From Halopenitus malekzadehii (GTDB lineage Archaea > Halobacteriota > Halobacteria > Halobacteriales > Haloferacaceae), in contig NZ_FNWU01000004.1 in the NCBI RefSeq assembly GCF_900108505.1, forward strand, positions 120,242 to 184,241: DNA of 64,000 bases. Direction: 5' to 3'. Position numbers and translations under genes: made by a program. Positions 8,443 to 16,885 of the stretch are shown here, in pieces (the first letter of the stretch is position 1; each line of letters opens with the position of its first letter). A model generated the notes under the pieces. The model ran no database searches. It saw only the letters and a list, made by a program, of their open reading frames with translations, and was not told the origin of the DNA.

Positions 8443-10314
8443 ATGCGACGGGTTCTCAGCCTCTTCGTCGCCGTGCTGTGTCTTACCGCACTCGTGGGTC
8501 CGGTCGCAGCGTCCGCCACGCCCGTCGCGTCGGCCGGATCGGTCGAGGAGATGGATCAGCCCGCGACGGCGGTCGCCGCTTCCGACCCCGCAACGGCCGC
8601 CGCTTCCGGCCCCGCAACGGCCGCCGCTTCCGACCCCGCAACGGCCGCCGCTTCCGGCCCCGCGACGGTCAGCGCCGACCAACCGGCACCCGCACGTCCG
8701 GCAGGACCGCCACAGGTCGACGGCACATGTACTGCGGCCACCAACGAGACGATCGGGTACTGGAACGGCGTCTGTCACGACGCCGACCTCGACGTCGATC
8801 CCTCTGACGGGCTCTCGGAGGCGGAGCTCACCAGGCTCGTCCATCGCGGGATGGCACGCGTCGAGTACGTCCGGAACCGGAGTTTCAATCGCTCGGTCCC
8901 CGTCGAGACGATGACGCGCGAGGAGTACGCGTCGACGTTCACGAGCGCCGATTCCGGATCCGACACCGGCGACGAGAACGCGTCCACGGACGGGAACGCG
9001 AGCGCGGACGGGAACGCGTCCGCGGCCGGGAACGCCAGCACGTTCAACCGCTGGAACGACCAGGTCTGGAAGGCCCTGTTCATCGTCGGCGAGGACGGTT
9101 CCTCCGAGCAGGCGATCCAGGGAACGCTCTCGGGGTCGGTCGCGGGGTTCTACTCGCCCGCCGAGGACCGGATCGTGATCGTGGTTCCCGAAGGGGAGAC
9201 GATCCGGATCAACGAGGCCACGCTGGTCCACGAGCTGACCCACGCGATGCAGGACCAGTATCACGACCTCTCGGACCCACGATACGCCGGACGGACCCAG
9301 GACGCCGACCTCGCCGTCAACGGGATCGTCGAGGGAGAGGCATCCTACGTGGAGAACCGCTACCGCGAGCGGTGTGAGACCGACGAGTGGCAGTGTCTGC
9401 CGACTCCGAACGACGACGGCGGGGGCGGCGGGGGTGGGCCCGAGAACTGGGGCGTCTACCTGACGGTGTTCCAGCCGTACTCGGACGGTCCGGCGTACGT
9501 CGCTGACATCATCGACGAGGAGGGCTGGAGCGGCGTCACGGAGCGAATGGAGAACCCGCCGACCACGACCGCGGAGACGATCCACCGCGAGCCACGCCGC
9601 CCCGCGAACATCACGTTCACCGACACCGGACGGAACGGCTGGCGGACCTATCCCCATCAGGGCGTGAACGGCTCCGACACCGTCGGTGAGGCGTCGATGT
9701 TCACGATGTTCTGGTACCAGAGCCGCGAGTACGGCGCGGACACGTTCGACTGGCGATCGGTGTTGTTCGAGACTTCACACCCCGAGTCCGTCTACAACTA
9801 CAACCATCCGTCCACCGCCGGGTGGGCCGGTGATCGGCTGTTCCCCTACCGGAATGACGAGGGGACGGCCGAGCGTGACGGCTACGTCTGGGTCACCGAG
9901 TGGCGGTCGTCGACCGACGCCAGGCAGTTCCAGACGACCTACCGGCGAATGCTCGGGGCCCACGACCCGGTCCGTCGCGAGGACGGTACGCGGTACGTCG
10001 CCGACGGCGGGTTCAGCGGCGCCTACGCGATCGAGCGGAACGACACGCGGGTGACGATCGTCCACGCACCCACTCCCCAGGACGTCTTCGACATTCGGCC
10101 CGACATCGATCCGGTCCAGCCGCCGGCCGACCCTGAAACGGACGCCGGCGGAATCCCACCCTCGATCCCGGACGATCCGATGACCGGCGACACGACGCCG
10201 ACCGAGACCGACCCGACGGCGGAGCGGACGCCCGGATTCGGTATCGGGGCCGCCATCGCCGCCCTGACAACGGTCGTTCTCGCGACGCTTCTACTGGGTC
10301 GGCGACGAACCTGA
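8443..10314 (+). CDS. Hvo_1808-type cell surface protein with HExxH motif
   Basis: A 623-aa exported protein. It has an N-terminal Sec-type signal (RRVLSLFVAVLCLTALVG), then an Ala/Pro repeat linker, a large extracellular domain, and a C-terminal Thr/Pro-rich stretch. The end is TPGFGIGAAIAALTTVVLA followed by GRRRT, resembling a PGF-CTERM-type tail, processed by archaeosortase and lipid-anchored in known haloarchaeal cases. LVHELTHAMQDQYHD (H263-E264-x-x-H267) is a zinc-metalloprotease-like HExxH motif. A poly-Gly run lies near residue 326. I place it in the haloarchaeal Hvo_1808 surface protein family; protease activity is inference. Confidence 0.72.
   Translation: MRRVLSLFVAVLCLTALVGPVAASATPVASAGSVEEMDQPATAVAASDPATAAASGPATAAASDPATAAASGPATVSADQPAPARPAGPPQVDGTCTAATNETIGYWNGVCHDADLDVDPSDGLSEAELTRLVHRGMARVEYVRNRSFNRSVPVETMTREEYASTFTSADSGSDTGDENASTDGNASADGNASAAGNASTFNRWNDQVWKALFIVGEDGSSEQAIQGTLSGSVAGFYSPAEDRIVIVVPEGETIRINEATLVHELTHAMQDQYHDLSDPRYAGRTQDADLAVNGIVEGEASYVENRYRERCETDEWQCLPTPNDDGGGGGGGPENWGVYLTVFQPYSDGPAYVADIIDEEGWSGVTERMENPPTTTAETIHREPRRPANITFTDTGRNGWRTYPHQGVNGSDTVGEASMFTMFWYQSREYGADTFDWRSVLFETSHPESVYNYNHPSTAGWAGDRLFPYRNDEGTAERDGYVWVTEWRSSTDARQFQTTYRRMLGAHDPVRREDGTRYVADGGFSGAYAIERNDTRVTIVHAPTPQDVFDIRPDIDPVQPPADPETDAGGIPPSIPDDPMTGDTTPTETDPTAERTPGFGIGAAIAALTTVVLATLLLGRRRT
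8562..8668 (+). repeat. 24-bp coding repeats in the surface protein gene
   Basis: About four copies of a 24-bp unit encoding PATAAAS(D/G), with Asp and Gly alternating between copies, just after the signal peptide. The units are nearly identical at DNA level, which suggests recent slippage and length variation of a surface linker. Confidence 0.85.
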
Positions 10315-10392
10315 ACGACCGACCCTCGCCGCCGTGGATCGGCGGGTGACGGCGACGGATGGCTTTTTCCCGGCGCGGTCGAACGGTCCCGT

Positions 10393-11553
10393 ATGAGCGA
10401 GTTCGACATCGTCGGCGCCGACGCGATCCGGGAGGGTCGGGCGACGGACGCGTATTTCGACCGGACCGAGCAGGTACTGGCGGCCGCCGGCCGGAACCCG
10501 CGGGTGGTCGCCGAGGTGACCGCGGACCAGTTTCCGGACGGCGACTTCGAGCTGTTCGCCGGGCTGGAGAACGCGGTCGAACTCCTCTCGGGGCTCGACG
10601 TCGACGTCGACGCGATCCCCGAAGGCCGGCTGTTCGACGGCGGCCCCGTGATGCGGATCGAGGGACGCTATCTCGAGTTCGGCCGCTTCGAGACGTCGCT
10701 TTTGGGGTTCCTGTCGCACGCGTCGGGGATCGCGACCGCGGCGCTCGACTGTCGGGTCGCCGCGCCGGAGTCGGCGGTGCTCTCCTTCGGTGCCCGACAC
10801 GTCCATCCGGCGATGACCGCGACGGTCGAGCGGTCGGCGCTCGTGGCCGGATTCGACGGCTTCTCCCACGTCGCCGCCGGCGACGTGATCGGCCGGGAGG
10901 CCTCGGGGACGATGCCGCACGCGCTCGTCATCTGTTTCGGGAACGGAAACCAGGAGATCGCCTGGCGGGCCTTCGCCGACGAGGTCGACGACGACGTGCC
11001 GCGGATCGCGCTCTGTGACACCTACTCCGACGAGAAGGCCGAGGTCATCCGGGCTGCCCGGGAGCTCGGCGACGACCTCGACGGGGTCCGCCTCGACACG
11101 ACGGGGTCACGGCGCGGCGACTTCCGACACATCGTCCGCGAGATCCAGTGGGAACTCGACGCACGCGGCCACGAGGACGTCGACGTGTACGTTTCCGGCG
11201 GGCTCGATCCTGCCGATCTCCGCCGACTTCGCGACGTCGCGGACGGGTTCGGCGTCGGCGGATACGTCTCGAACGCCGACCCGGTCGACTTCGCGCTCGA
11301 CATCGTGAGCGTCGGGGGCGAGCCCGCCGCGAAACGCGGCAAGCTCTCGGGGCGCAAGCAGGTCTACCGGACGGCCGACGGTGGCCACCACGTCGGCCGT
11401 GCCGACCGAGAGGGTCCCGCCGACGGCGAGCCGCTGTTGGAGCCGCTGCTCCGGGACGGCGAACTCGTCAACGACCGGTCGTTCGACCTCGATGTGGCCG
11501 CCGATCGGGCACTGGCCGACGCCGATCGAGTCGGGTACGGGTCCGAGGAGTAG
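10393..11553 (+). CDS. Nicotinate phosphoribosyltransferase family protein
   Basis: A 386-aa type II phosphoribosyltransferase of the archaeal NAPRTase/quinolinate PRTase-like family. Visible features include TDAYFDRTEQVL near residue 20, VMRIEGRYLEFGRFETSLLGFLSHASGIAT, SFGARHVHPAM (catalytic His region), GTMPHALVICFGN, the barrel motif VRLDTTGSRRGDFR and VYVSGGLDPADLRRL. It converts nicotinate and PRPP to nicotinate mononucleotide, the step after nicotinamidase in NAD salvage; a likely nicotinamidase is encoded close by. Start ATG at 10393. Confidence 0.88.
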   Translation: MSEFDIVGADAIREGRATDAYFDRTEQVLAAAGRNPRVVAEVTADQFPDGDFELFAGLENAVELLSGLDVDVDAIPEGRLFDGGPVMRIEGRYLEFGRFETSLLGFLSHASGIATAALDCRVAAPESAVLSFGARHVHPAMTATVERSALVAGFDGFSHVAAGDVIGREASGTMPHALVICFGNGNQEIAWRAFADEVDDDVPRIALCDTYSDEKAEVIRAARELGDDLDGVRLDTTGSRRGDFRHIVREIQWELDARGHEDVDVYVSGGLDPADLRRLRDVADGFGVGGYVSNADPVDFALDIVSVGGEPAAKRGKLSGRKQVYRTADGGHHVGRADREGPADGEPLLEPLLRDGELVNDRSFDLDVAADRALADADRVGYGSEE

Positions 11554-11574
11554 TCCGTCGAGTCAGGTCGCCGA

Positions 11575-12186
11575 TCACTCGGTCGAGAACGCCTCGACCG
11601 CGCCGCCGTCCTCGCGCTCGCGGAAGACCTGTCCCTCGATGAGCGTCACCATCGTGTCATCCTCCTGCCAGGCGTTCGGGGGCAGCTGGGCCTTTCGGCA
11701 GGCACGCGAGAGGAACTCGGCTGCCGACCAGTCGTTCTCGACGGGCAACATCGGGTACATCCAGCCGTGGCTCCCGTCGGCGTCGATCGCGACGCCGTGG
11801 ACCCCGAGCTCGATATCCGCGATCGGATCGTCCGTGAGCGTCGTCTGGGAGACGATACACACCGAGATCTGCAACGAGTCGAGCTCTTTGGGGCCGACCT
11901 CCGAGCCGCAGGAATCGTCGGAGGCCGCGGTGATCGCCGCGTCGACGATCGCGTGGCCGAGCTGGTCGCCCTCGCTGTAGGTTCCTGCACACCCGCGGAG
12001 CCGGCCGCGTCCGCGTGTCGACTGCAGGCGGACGAACGCGCCGGTGCGGTTGTAGAAGGCGTCGCGCATACTGCCCGGCTGTTCACGTTGGCCGTGTCGT
12101 ACGAACGATTCGACCGATTCACGCGCTAGTTCGACCGCTCGCGCGCCGTCCTCGTAGGAAAGCCGAACGGCCTGGGCCTCGGACAT
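11575..12186 (-). CDS. AMMECR1 / TIGR00296 family protein
   Basis: A 203-aa protein with the AMMECR1 domain over nearly its full length. The signature LRGCAGTY appears as RLRGCAGTYSEG, followed by ELDSLQISVCIVSQTTLTDD, GVHGVAIDADGSHGWMYPMLPVE, and a C-terminal FLSRACRKAQLPPNAW. The molecular function is unknown; the cysteine in the RGC motif is invariant in the family and thought to be catalytic. The gene is convergent with the phosphoribosyltransferase gene. Confidence 0.9.
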   Translation of the reverse strand: MSEAQAVRLSYEDGARAVELARESVESFVRHGQREQPGSMRDAFYNRTGAFVRLQSTRGRGRLRGCAGTYSEGDQLGHAIVDAAITAASDDSCGSEVGPKELDSLQISVCIVSQTTLTDDPIADIELGVHGVAIDADGSHGWMYPMLPVENDWSAAEFLSRACRKAQLPPNAWQEDDTMVTLIEGQVFREREDGGAVEAFSTE

Positions 12187-12275
12187 ATCCGATCACAAGC
12201 GGGCTGGCGACTTGAACGTGTTCCTTCCGAGTGGACGATGATGAAGGATCCGATCACGACGACGCGTGGCGTCCA

Positions 12276-12815
12276 TCACGGGAGGTAGCGAACGCTCACG
12301 AGGCCGGGCTCCGAGCGGATCTCGACCCGGTTTACGCCCAGCCTGGCGGCTCGGGAAAGCGTTGCCTCCCGGTCCTCGGCGACGTCGGAGACGGCCTCCT
12401 CGGTGGCGTCCTCGGGTACCGTGAGTACGTGGAGTTCGCCGTCGCCTGCCCGGGGCTCCCGCGTGAGCTCGCCGACGGGCTGGTCGGCGGCGATCGACCG
12501 TTCCTGGGTCGTCGGTGGTTCCTCACTCGTCTGGATCGGGACCGTTCGACGCCGGTCGACGGCGACGACCTGGTAGGTCACCTCAAGCGGCGGGTCGGGG
12601 GCGATCGTGGCCTCGAGCACGTCCTCGGTCTCGACGCCGGGGTTCGAGCTCACGGTATGCACCTGCCCGTCGTGGACGTCCTTGAGCACCGCCGAGTCCG
12701 TGTCGGCGTGGGTCACGAGGAACGTTCCGGCCTTGCCGTCGGCGGGGACGTCGTCGGTCGCCGTGCCGTCAGCGTCCCCGCCGGCGGGCGTCGTCGGGGG
12801 CTCCTTGTCGGTCAT
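12276..12815 (-). CDS. DUF5812-type haloarchaeal protein
   Basis: A 179-aa acidic protein I match from memory to the haloarchaeal DUF5812 family by the pattern GTFLVTHADTDSAVLKDVHDGQVHTVSSNPG and PPLEVTYQVVAVDRRR (shortened here). Residues 1-28 are a low-complexity Asp/Pro/Gly-rich tail. The C-terminus ends in SRAARLGVNRVEIRSEPGLV. There are no membrane segments and no catalytic motif. Function unknown. Confidence 0.7.
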   Translation of the reverse strand: MTDKEPPTTPAGGDADGTATDDVPADGKAGTFLVTHADTDSAVLKDVHDGQVHTVSSNPGVETEDVLEATIAPDPPLEVTYQVVAVDRRRTVPIQTSEEPPTTQERSIAADQPVGELTREPRAGDGELHVLTVPEDATEEAVSDVAEDREATLSRAARLGVNRVEIRSEPGLVSVRYLP

Positions 12816-12857
12816 ACGGCCCGGTAGACGGTCAACCCTTTTCGGCGTTTCGAGCCG

Positions 12858-13364
12858 TCACCCGCGGAGGCGTCGATGGGCGAGGATCATCACGGCGGCG
12901 GCGACGAACGGCGGGAGGAGACCGAACAGCGGGTGTGCGGCGTACAACAGCGCCAACACCGCCGAGTCGGTCGACGTCTGGAAATCCGGCGGCGCGGAGA
13001 TCACGAGCGCGAGGTACAGGGACGCGAGGAACGCGTATCCACACGCCGCAAGCGCCTGGTCGTACTGTCGGTGAACGGCGGTCCCGAGCCGGTGGCGCCG
13101 CGCCACGAGCAACACGGGAGCAACGAGGGGCCCGACCGCGAGGAACCCGACGAGCACGAACAGCGATCGGGAGAACGAGACGAGGCCGCCACGAACCAGG
13201 TCGGCGGTCCGAGCCAACTCGACGATCAGCCCCATCCCGACCACGAGGGCGATGAACAGTGCGGCCAGCGAGCCGACGAGCCAGTACACGCGGAAGAACC
13301 ACGAGTCGCTGGCGCGAACCGCGTACGGAAACGCGCCGAGCGCCCCGCGATACGCCTCGGTCAT
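12858..13364 (-). CDS. Four-TM membrane protein of unknown function
   Basis: A 168-aa protein with about four hydrophobic helices: WLVGSLAALFIALVVGMGLI, LFVLVGFLAVGPLVAPVLLV, ACGYAFLASLYLALVIS and a last one ending FVAAAVMILAHRR. Short basic loops lie between them. The start at 13364 (MTEAYRGALGAFPYAVRASD) gives a soluble N-terminal 25 residues. I do not recognise the family. It stands 43 bp from the DUF5812-type gene on the same strand, so the two may share a transcript. Confidence 0.65.
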   Translation of the reverse strand: MTEAYRGALGAFPYAVRASDSWFFRVYWLVGSLAALFIALVVGMGLIVELARTADLVRGGLVSFSRSLFVLVGFLAVGPLVAPVLLVARRHRLGTAVHRQYDQALAACGYAFLASLYLALVISAPPDFQTSTDSAVLALLYAAHPLFGLLPPFVAAAVMILAHRRLRG

Positions 13365-13453
13365 CGCCCGGACTTCGAGTCCTCGAGCGATAAATCCCGC
13401 GACCTCAGTCCGAGGCGCGGATCGACCAGCAACCCGCCACCGGGCCGCGACCG

Positions 13454-14578
13454 TCAGAACGCCTGCAGTTCCTCGAGAACCGCGGCGGCGGAGCCGTCGT
13501 CGATCGCCGCGCGTGCCGCCGTCAGCCCGTCCGCGAGCGTCTCGACGTCGTCGCGGGCGTAGATCCGGAACGCGGCGTTGAGCGCGATCGCGTCCGCGAA
13601 GCGGTCGGTTCGGTCGCCCTCGAGGACGGCCTCGGTGAGCGCCGCCGAGTCCGCCGCGACCTCGTCGACCGCCAGGTCGTCCGTCTCGAAGTCCATCCCG
13701 TACTCGGCGGTCTCGATCTCATAATCCGTAAACGTCGGGCCGGCGTCGGCATCGTCGGCGTCGCCGGTCGCGTCGGCGTCGAGGTCCTCGTCGGCAGCAG
13801 CGGCGTTCCACTCGGCGACCTTCGTGTAGCCGGGACGGATGTCGTCGTAGCCCTCCATCCCCTGGAACATGATCACCCGATCGAGGTCGTGGAACCGACT
13901 CGTCGCGAACGTGTCACAGATCTTCTTCGCGAACGCGAGGTGGTAGAAGGATCCCAGGTGAACGTCCGCGTCCGCGGGATTCGCGAGCGTCTCGATCGTG
14001 TTCACGAACGTGCGGACGCCCATCCGCTCGCGCCGGTCGTGAAGGTCGTCGATCGCGGGGTTGAACGCCGGCTCGTAATAGAACCCGAATCCGGTCTCGT
14101 CAACCATCGCTGCGGAGTCGCGGGGCGTGAGCTCGGTCGCGACGCCGAGTTCGTCGAGGACGTGCTTGTAGGCGTCCTGCTTTTGGGTCGGCACACGGTC
14201 GCCGGAGTGAGCGACGACGGGGGTGCCGGCGGCGGCAGCGACGATCCCCGCCGCGGCGCCGAGGATCGCGGTGTCGCCCTTCCCATCGTAGTTGGCGCCG
14301 CAGTCGACCGGATCGGCGTCCGGTTCGGCGTAGTCGACGCGCTCGCACATCACGTCGGTGAACGCCGCAAGCTCCTCGGGCGTGTTCTTCTTCCACCGGT
14401 TCGCGAGCCAGAACGCACCAAGCGTCGTCGGGTCGGGTTCGTCCGCGAGGATGCGCTCGAACGCCTCCGTCGCCTGCTCGCGCGTCAGGTCTTCGGCCGA
14501 TTTCGGGCCTGAGCCGCAGACCTCGGTCATCAGCCGTTCGAGGGGCCACTCGCCGAACTCAAGGGTCGCGTTCGCCAT
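13454..14578 (-). CDS. TrpD-like phosphoribosyltransferase with altered PRPP loop
   Basis: A 374-aa protein with the anthranilate phosphoribosyltransferase fold. The N-terminal helical part (RLMTEVCGSGPKSAEDLTRE, then TLGAFWLANRWKKNTPEELA) is typical of TrpD. The PRPP-binding GTGGDG loop is replaced by CGANYDGKGDTA, and the KHGNR motif by AHSGDRVP. A charged low-complexity insertion lies near residues 252-276. This points to a TrpD paralogue with another substrate, not the tryptophan enzyme. Start ATG at 14578 chosen because the family N-terminus begins there; the open frame upstream is GC-driven. Confidence 0.75.
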   Translation of the reverse strand: MANATLEFGEWPLERLMTEVCGSGPKSAEDLTREQATEAFERILADEPDPTTLGAFWLANRWKKNTPEELAAFTDVMCERVDYAEPDADPVDCGANYDGKGDTAILGAAAGIVAAAAGTPVVAHSGDRVPTQKQDAYKHVLDELGVATELTPRDSAAMVDETGFGFYYEPAFNPAIDDLHDRRERMGVRTFVNTIETLANPADADVHLGSFYHLAFAKKICDTFATSRFHDLDRVIMFQGMEGYDDIRPGYTKVAEWNAAAADEDLDADATGDADDADAGPTFTDYEIETAEYGMDFETDDLAVDEVAADSAALTEAVLEGDRTDRFADAIALNAAFRIYARDDVETLADGLTAARAAIDDGSAAAVLEELQAF

Positions 14579-14692
14579 ACGCCGAGTTCGATCGCCGTGC
14601 GCAAAAGCGTCCCGCTCGCCGGCCACGAGCACGGCCCTCGACCGAACCACCACTCCGAAAGCCGTAGGTACGCGCCGACCATACCGGGGGTA

Positions 14693-15769
14693 ATGACCCT
14701 CGATGCCGACTGGCGTGCCGACCTCGACGCCGTCGACGCCGCGCTCATCGACGGCTACCAGAGCGGGTTCCCGGTCGTCGACCGTCCCTTCGAGACCGTT
14801 GCGGACGCGATCGGCGCGGAGACGTGCCACGACGTCGACGGGAACGAGATCCTCGAGCGCGTCCGCGACCTCCGGGAGGCGGGCGTCTTTCGCCGGTTCG
14901 GCGCCGTCCTCAATCCGCCGGTCATCGGATCCTCGACGCTGGCCGCGGTGCAGGCCCCCGCGGATCGGTTCGAGGAGATCGCCGAAACGGTGAATAACCA
15001 CCGGCAGGTGAACCACAATTACCGCCGCGACCACGAGTGGAACATGTGGTTCGTCGTCACCGCCGGATCCCGGACACGACGCGACGACATTCTCGCCGAG
15101 ATCGAGGCTGAAACCGGCTGTTCGGTGCTCACGCTTCCGATGCTCACCGACTACTACATCGATCTCGAATTCCCCGTGGTCAACGGCGATCGGTTTGCTC
15201 GCGAATCCGTCGCCGGCGAGGATGCCTCGGCGACCCGGATCTCCGAGGACGCGCGCGGGGACCTGTCGCCGCTGGAGGCGGACCTCCTCGTCGCCATCCA
15301 GGACGGATTTCCGCTGTCGGCGACGCTCTACCGGGACGTCGCGGCGGACATCAACTCGTCCTCCGCCGGAATCGACGCATCGTCTGCGGAGGTTCGTGCC
15401 GCGATCCGGCGGCTGTTGGCTGACGGCTGTATCAAACGGATCGGTTGCGTCGTCAACCACGTCGTCACCGGCTTCCGGAACAACTGTATGGTCGTCTGGG
15501 ACGTGCCCGACGCGGACCTCGACGAGTACGGCGAACGTGTGGGCAGCCTGCCGTACGTGACGCTGTGTTACCACCGGCCGCGACGCCCCGAGCAGAATTG
15601 GCCGTACAACCTGTTCACGATGATTCACGGTCGCGAGGCCGAGGCGGTGGACGCGAAGATCGACGAACTCGCCGCCGAATACCTCCCGGTACCCCACGAA
15701 CGGCTCTACTCGACGGAGACGCTGAAACAGACCGGTGCGCGGTACGAGGAGCTCCTCTCGGAGGCATAG
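14693..15769 (+). CDS. Siroheme decarboxylase-like protein (fused AhbA/AhbB halves)
   Basis: A 358-aa protein made of two related halves (about 5-165 and 195-350). Each has a winged-helix Lrp/AsnC-like part and a ferredoxin-like part. The first half has VFRRFGAVLNPPVIG and NHNYRRDHEWNMWFVV; the second has IKRIGCVVNHVVTGF, TLCYHRPRR and NWPYNLFTMIHGR. These are AhbA/AhbB motifs: the siroheme decarboxylase makes 12,18-didecarboxysiroheme on the alternative archaeal heme route. Such genes are often annotated as Lrp regulators. A second paralogue lies at the right edge of the window. Start ATG at 14693, 114 bp from the divergent TrpD-like gene. Confidence 0.82.
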   Translation: MTLDADWRADLDAVDAALIDGYQSGFPVVDRPFETVADAIGAETCHDVDGNEILERVRDLREAGVFRRFGAVLNPPVIGSSTLAAVQAPADRFEEIAETVNNHRQVNHNYRRDHEWNMWFVVTAGSRTRRDDILAEIEAETGCSVLTLPMLTDYYIDLEFPVVNGDRFARESVAGEDASATRISEDARGDLSPLEADLLVAIQDGFPLSATLYRDVAADINSSSAGIDASSAEVRAAIRRLLADGCIKRIGCVVNHVVTGFRNNCMVVWDVPDADLDEYGERVGSLPYVTLCYHRPRRPEQNWPYNLFTMIHGREAEAVDAKIDELAAEYLPVPHERLYSTETLKQTGARYEELLSEA

Positions 15770-15902
15770 CCGTCCCCGCCCCCGTCGAACCGCTGGAACG
15801 GCCGAACCGAGACCGCCGAACCCTCGGACCGTCGGACCGTCGAGGCCTGCTCCGGTCGTCCGGGACCGACGGCTATTCGTGTCCGCTGGGCGAGCTTCCG
15901 GT

Positions 15903-16592
15903 ATGCTCACCTACGTGACGACGAATCCCGGGAAGGTCCGGGAGGCCGAATCGTACCTTTCGGCGGGGTCGATCAACCGCCTCGAGTACGACTACTCCGA
16001 GATCCAAAGCGACGATCTCGGCCCGATCGCTGCTCACGGCGCGCGCGAGGCGTACCGCTATGCCGGCGAACCCGTGCTGGTCGACGACGCCGGGCTGTTC
16101 ATCGACGGGCTCGATGGGTTCCCGGGTCCGTACTCCTCGTACGTCGAGGACACGCTCGGCGTCGACGGCGTGTGGGACGCCGCCGCCGACCTGCCGGATC
16201 GAAGCGCCGCGTTCCGGTGCGTGTTGGCCTACTGTGACGGCGAGGAGTTCGCGGCCACGCCTGACCCGATCGACCGCGACGACCGGATGGCCGCCGCGGC
16301 CACGACCGGCCCCGATTCCGCTGCCGAACCCGACGCCACCGATGCCGAACACGGCGCCACCGACGCCCGGACCGACACCACCGACGATCGGTCCGTCCTC
16401 CCGGTGAAGCTCTTCGAGGGGTACGTTCCGGGAACGATCGTCGCTCCGCGCGGCGACGGCGGCTTCGGCTACGACCCGATCTTCGAACACAACGGGACGA
16501 CGTTCGCCGAGATGGACACCGAGCGCAAGAACGCGGTCTCCCACCGCGGCCGTGCGCTCGCGAAGTTCGCCGAGTGGTTCGCCCAGCGGTAG
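15903..16592 (+). CDS. Non-canonical purine NTP pyrophosphatase (RdgB/HAM1/ITPase)
   Basis: A 229-aa ITPase-family protein that hydrolyses dITP/ITP and XTP to monophosphates, cleaning the nucleotide pool. Motifs: YVTTNPGKVREAE at the N-terminus, PVLVDDAGLFIDGLDGFPGPYSSYV, GYVPGTIVAPRGDGGFGYDPIF and the C-terminal NAVSHRGRALAKFAEWF. A Thr/Asp/Ala-rich insertion of about 48 residues (roughly 117-164) interrupts the domain after LAYCDGEEFA; typical archaeal homologues are about 185-190 aa. The start ATG at 15903 directly opens the core strand. Confidence 0.92.
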   Translation: MLTYVTTNPGKVREAESYLSAGSINRLEYDYSEIQSDDLGPIAAHGAREAYRYAGEPVLVDDAGLFIDGLDGFPGPYSSYVEDTLGVDGVWDAAADLPDRSAAFRCVLAYCDGEEFAATPDPIDRDDRMAAAATTGPDSAAEPDATDAEHGATDARTDTTDDRSVLPVKLFEGYVPGTIVAPRGDGGFGYDPIFEHNGTTFAEMDTERKNAVSHRGRALAKFAEWFAQR

Positions 16593-16761
16593 CGGGCAAA
16601 CACCGGATTCGACACGAGCAACCGGCGATCCCGCCCGGAGGTATATCCGTGATCGAGAATCACCCCGCCGCGTGCTCGACGAAACCGTCCCGACGTCTCC
16701 GCGACCGTGCGACACGCGGCGTCGGGTCGGGGATCCTCCCCACCGCGCACCCGTGTCGCCT

Positions 16762-16812
16762 GTTCGCCACTGACGCCAGTTCGCCACTGACGCCAGTTCG
16801 CCACTGACGCCA
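16762..16812. repeat. 17-bp tandem repeat, three copies
   Basis: Three perfect consecutive copies of GTTCGCCACTGACGCCA (16762-16778, 16779-16795, 16796-16812) in the 293-bp space between the ITPase gene and the convergent PIN-like gene. Nothing else is recognisable in 16593-16885. Confidence 0.9.
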
Positions 16813-16885
16813 ACCCACGATCAGAGTGTACCCGGCATCGCCGCGGCAGGGCCGTGATCGTCGTCACGGTTCGACCGTGAGCCGA

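Noticed and set aside
8431..9657. A 408-codon minus-strand frame opposite the surface protein gene
   Set aside because: Arg/Val-rich product without domains, opposite a gene with signal peptide and HExxH motif.
16762..16812. Possible CRISPR array from short repeats
   Set aside because: Units are directly adjacent without spacers; the same holds for 7155, 53985 and 60070. No cas genes are present.
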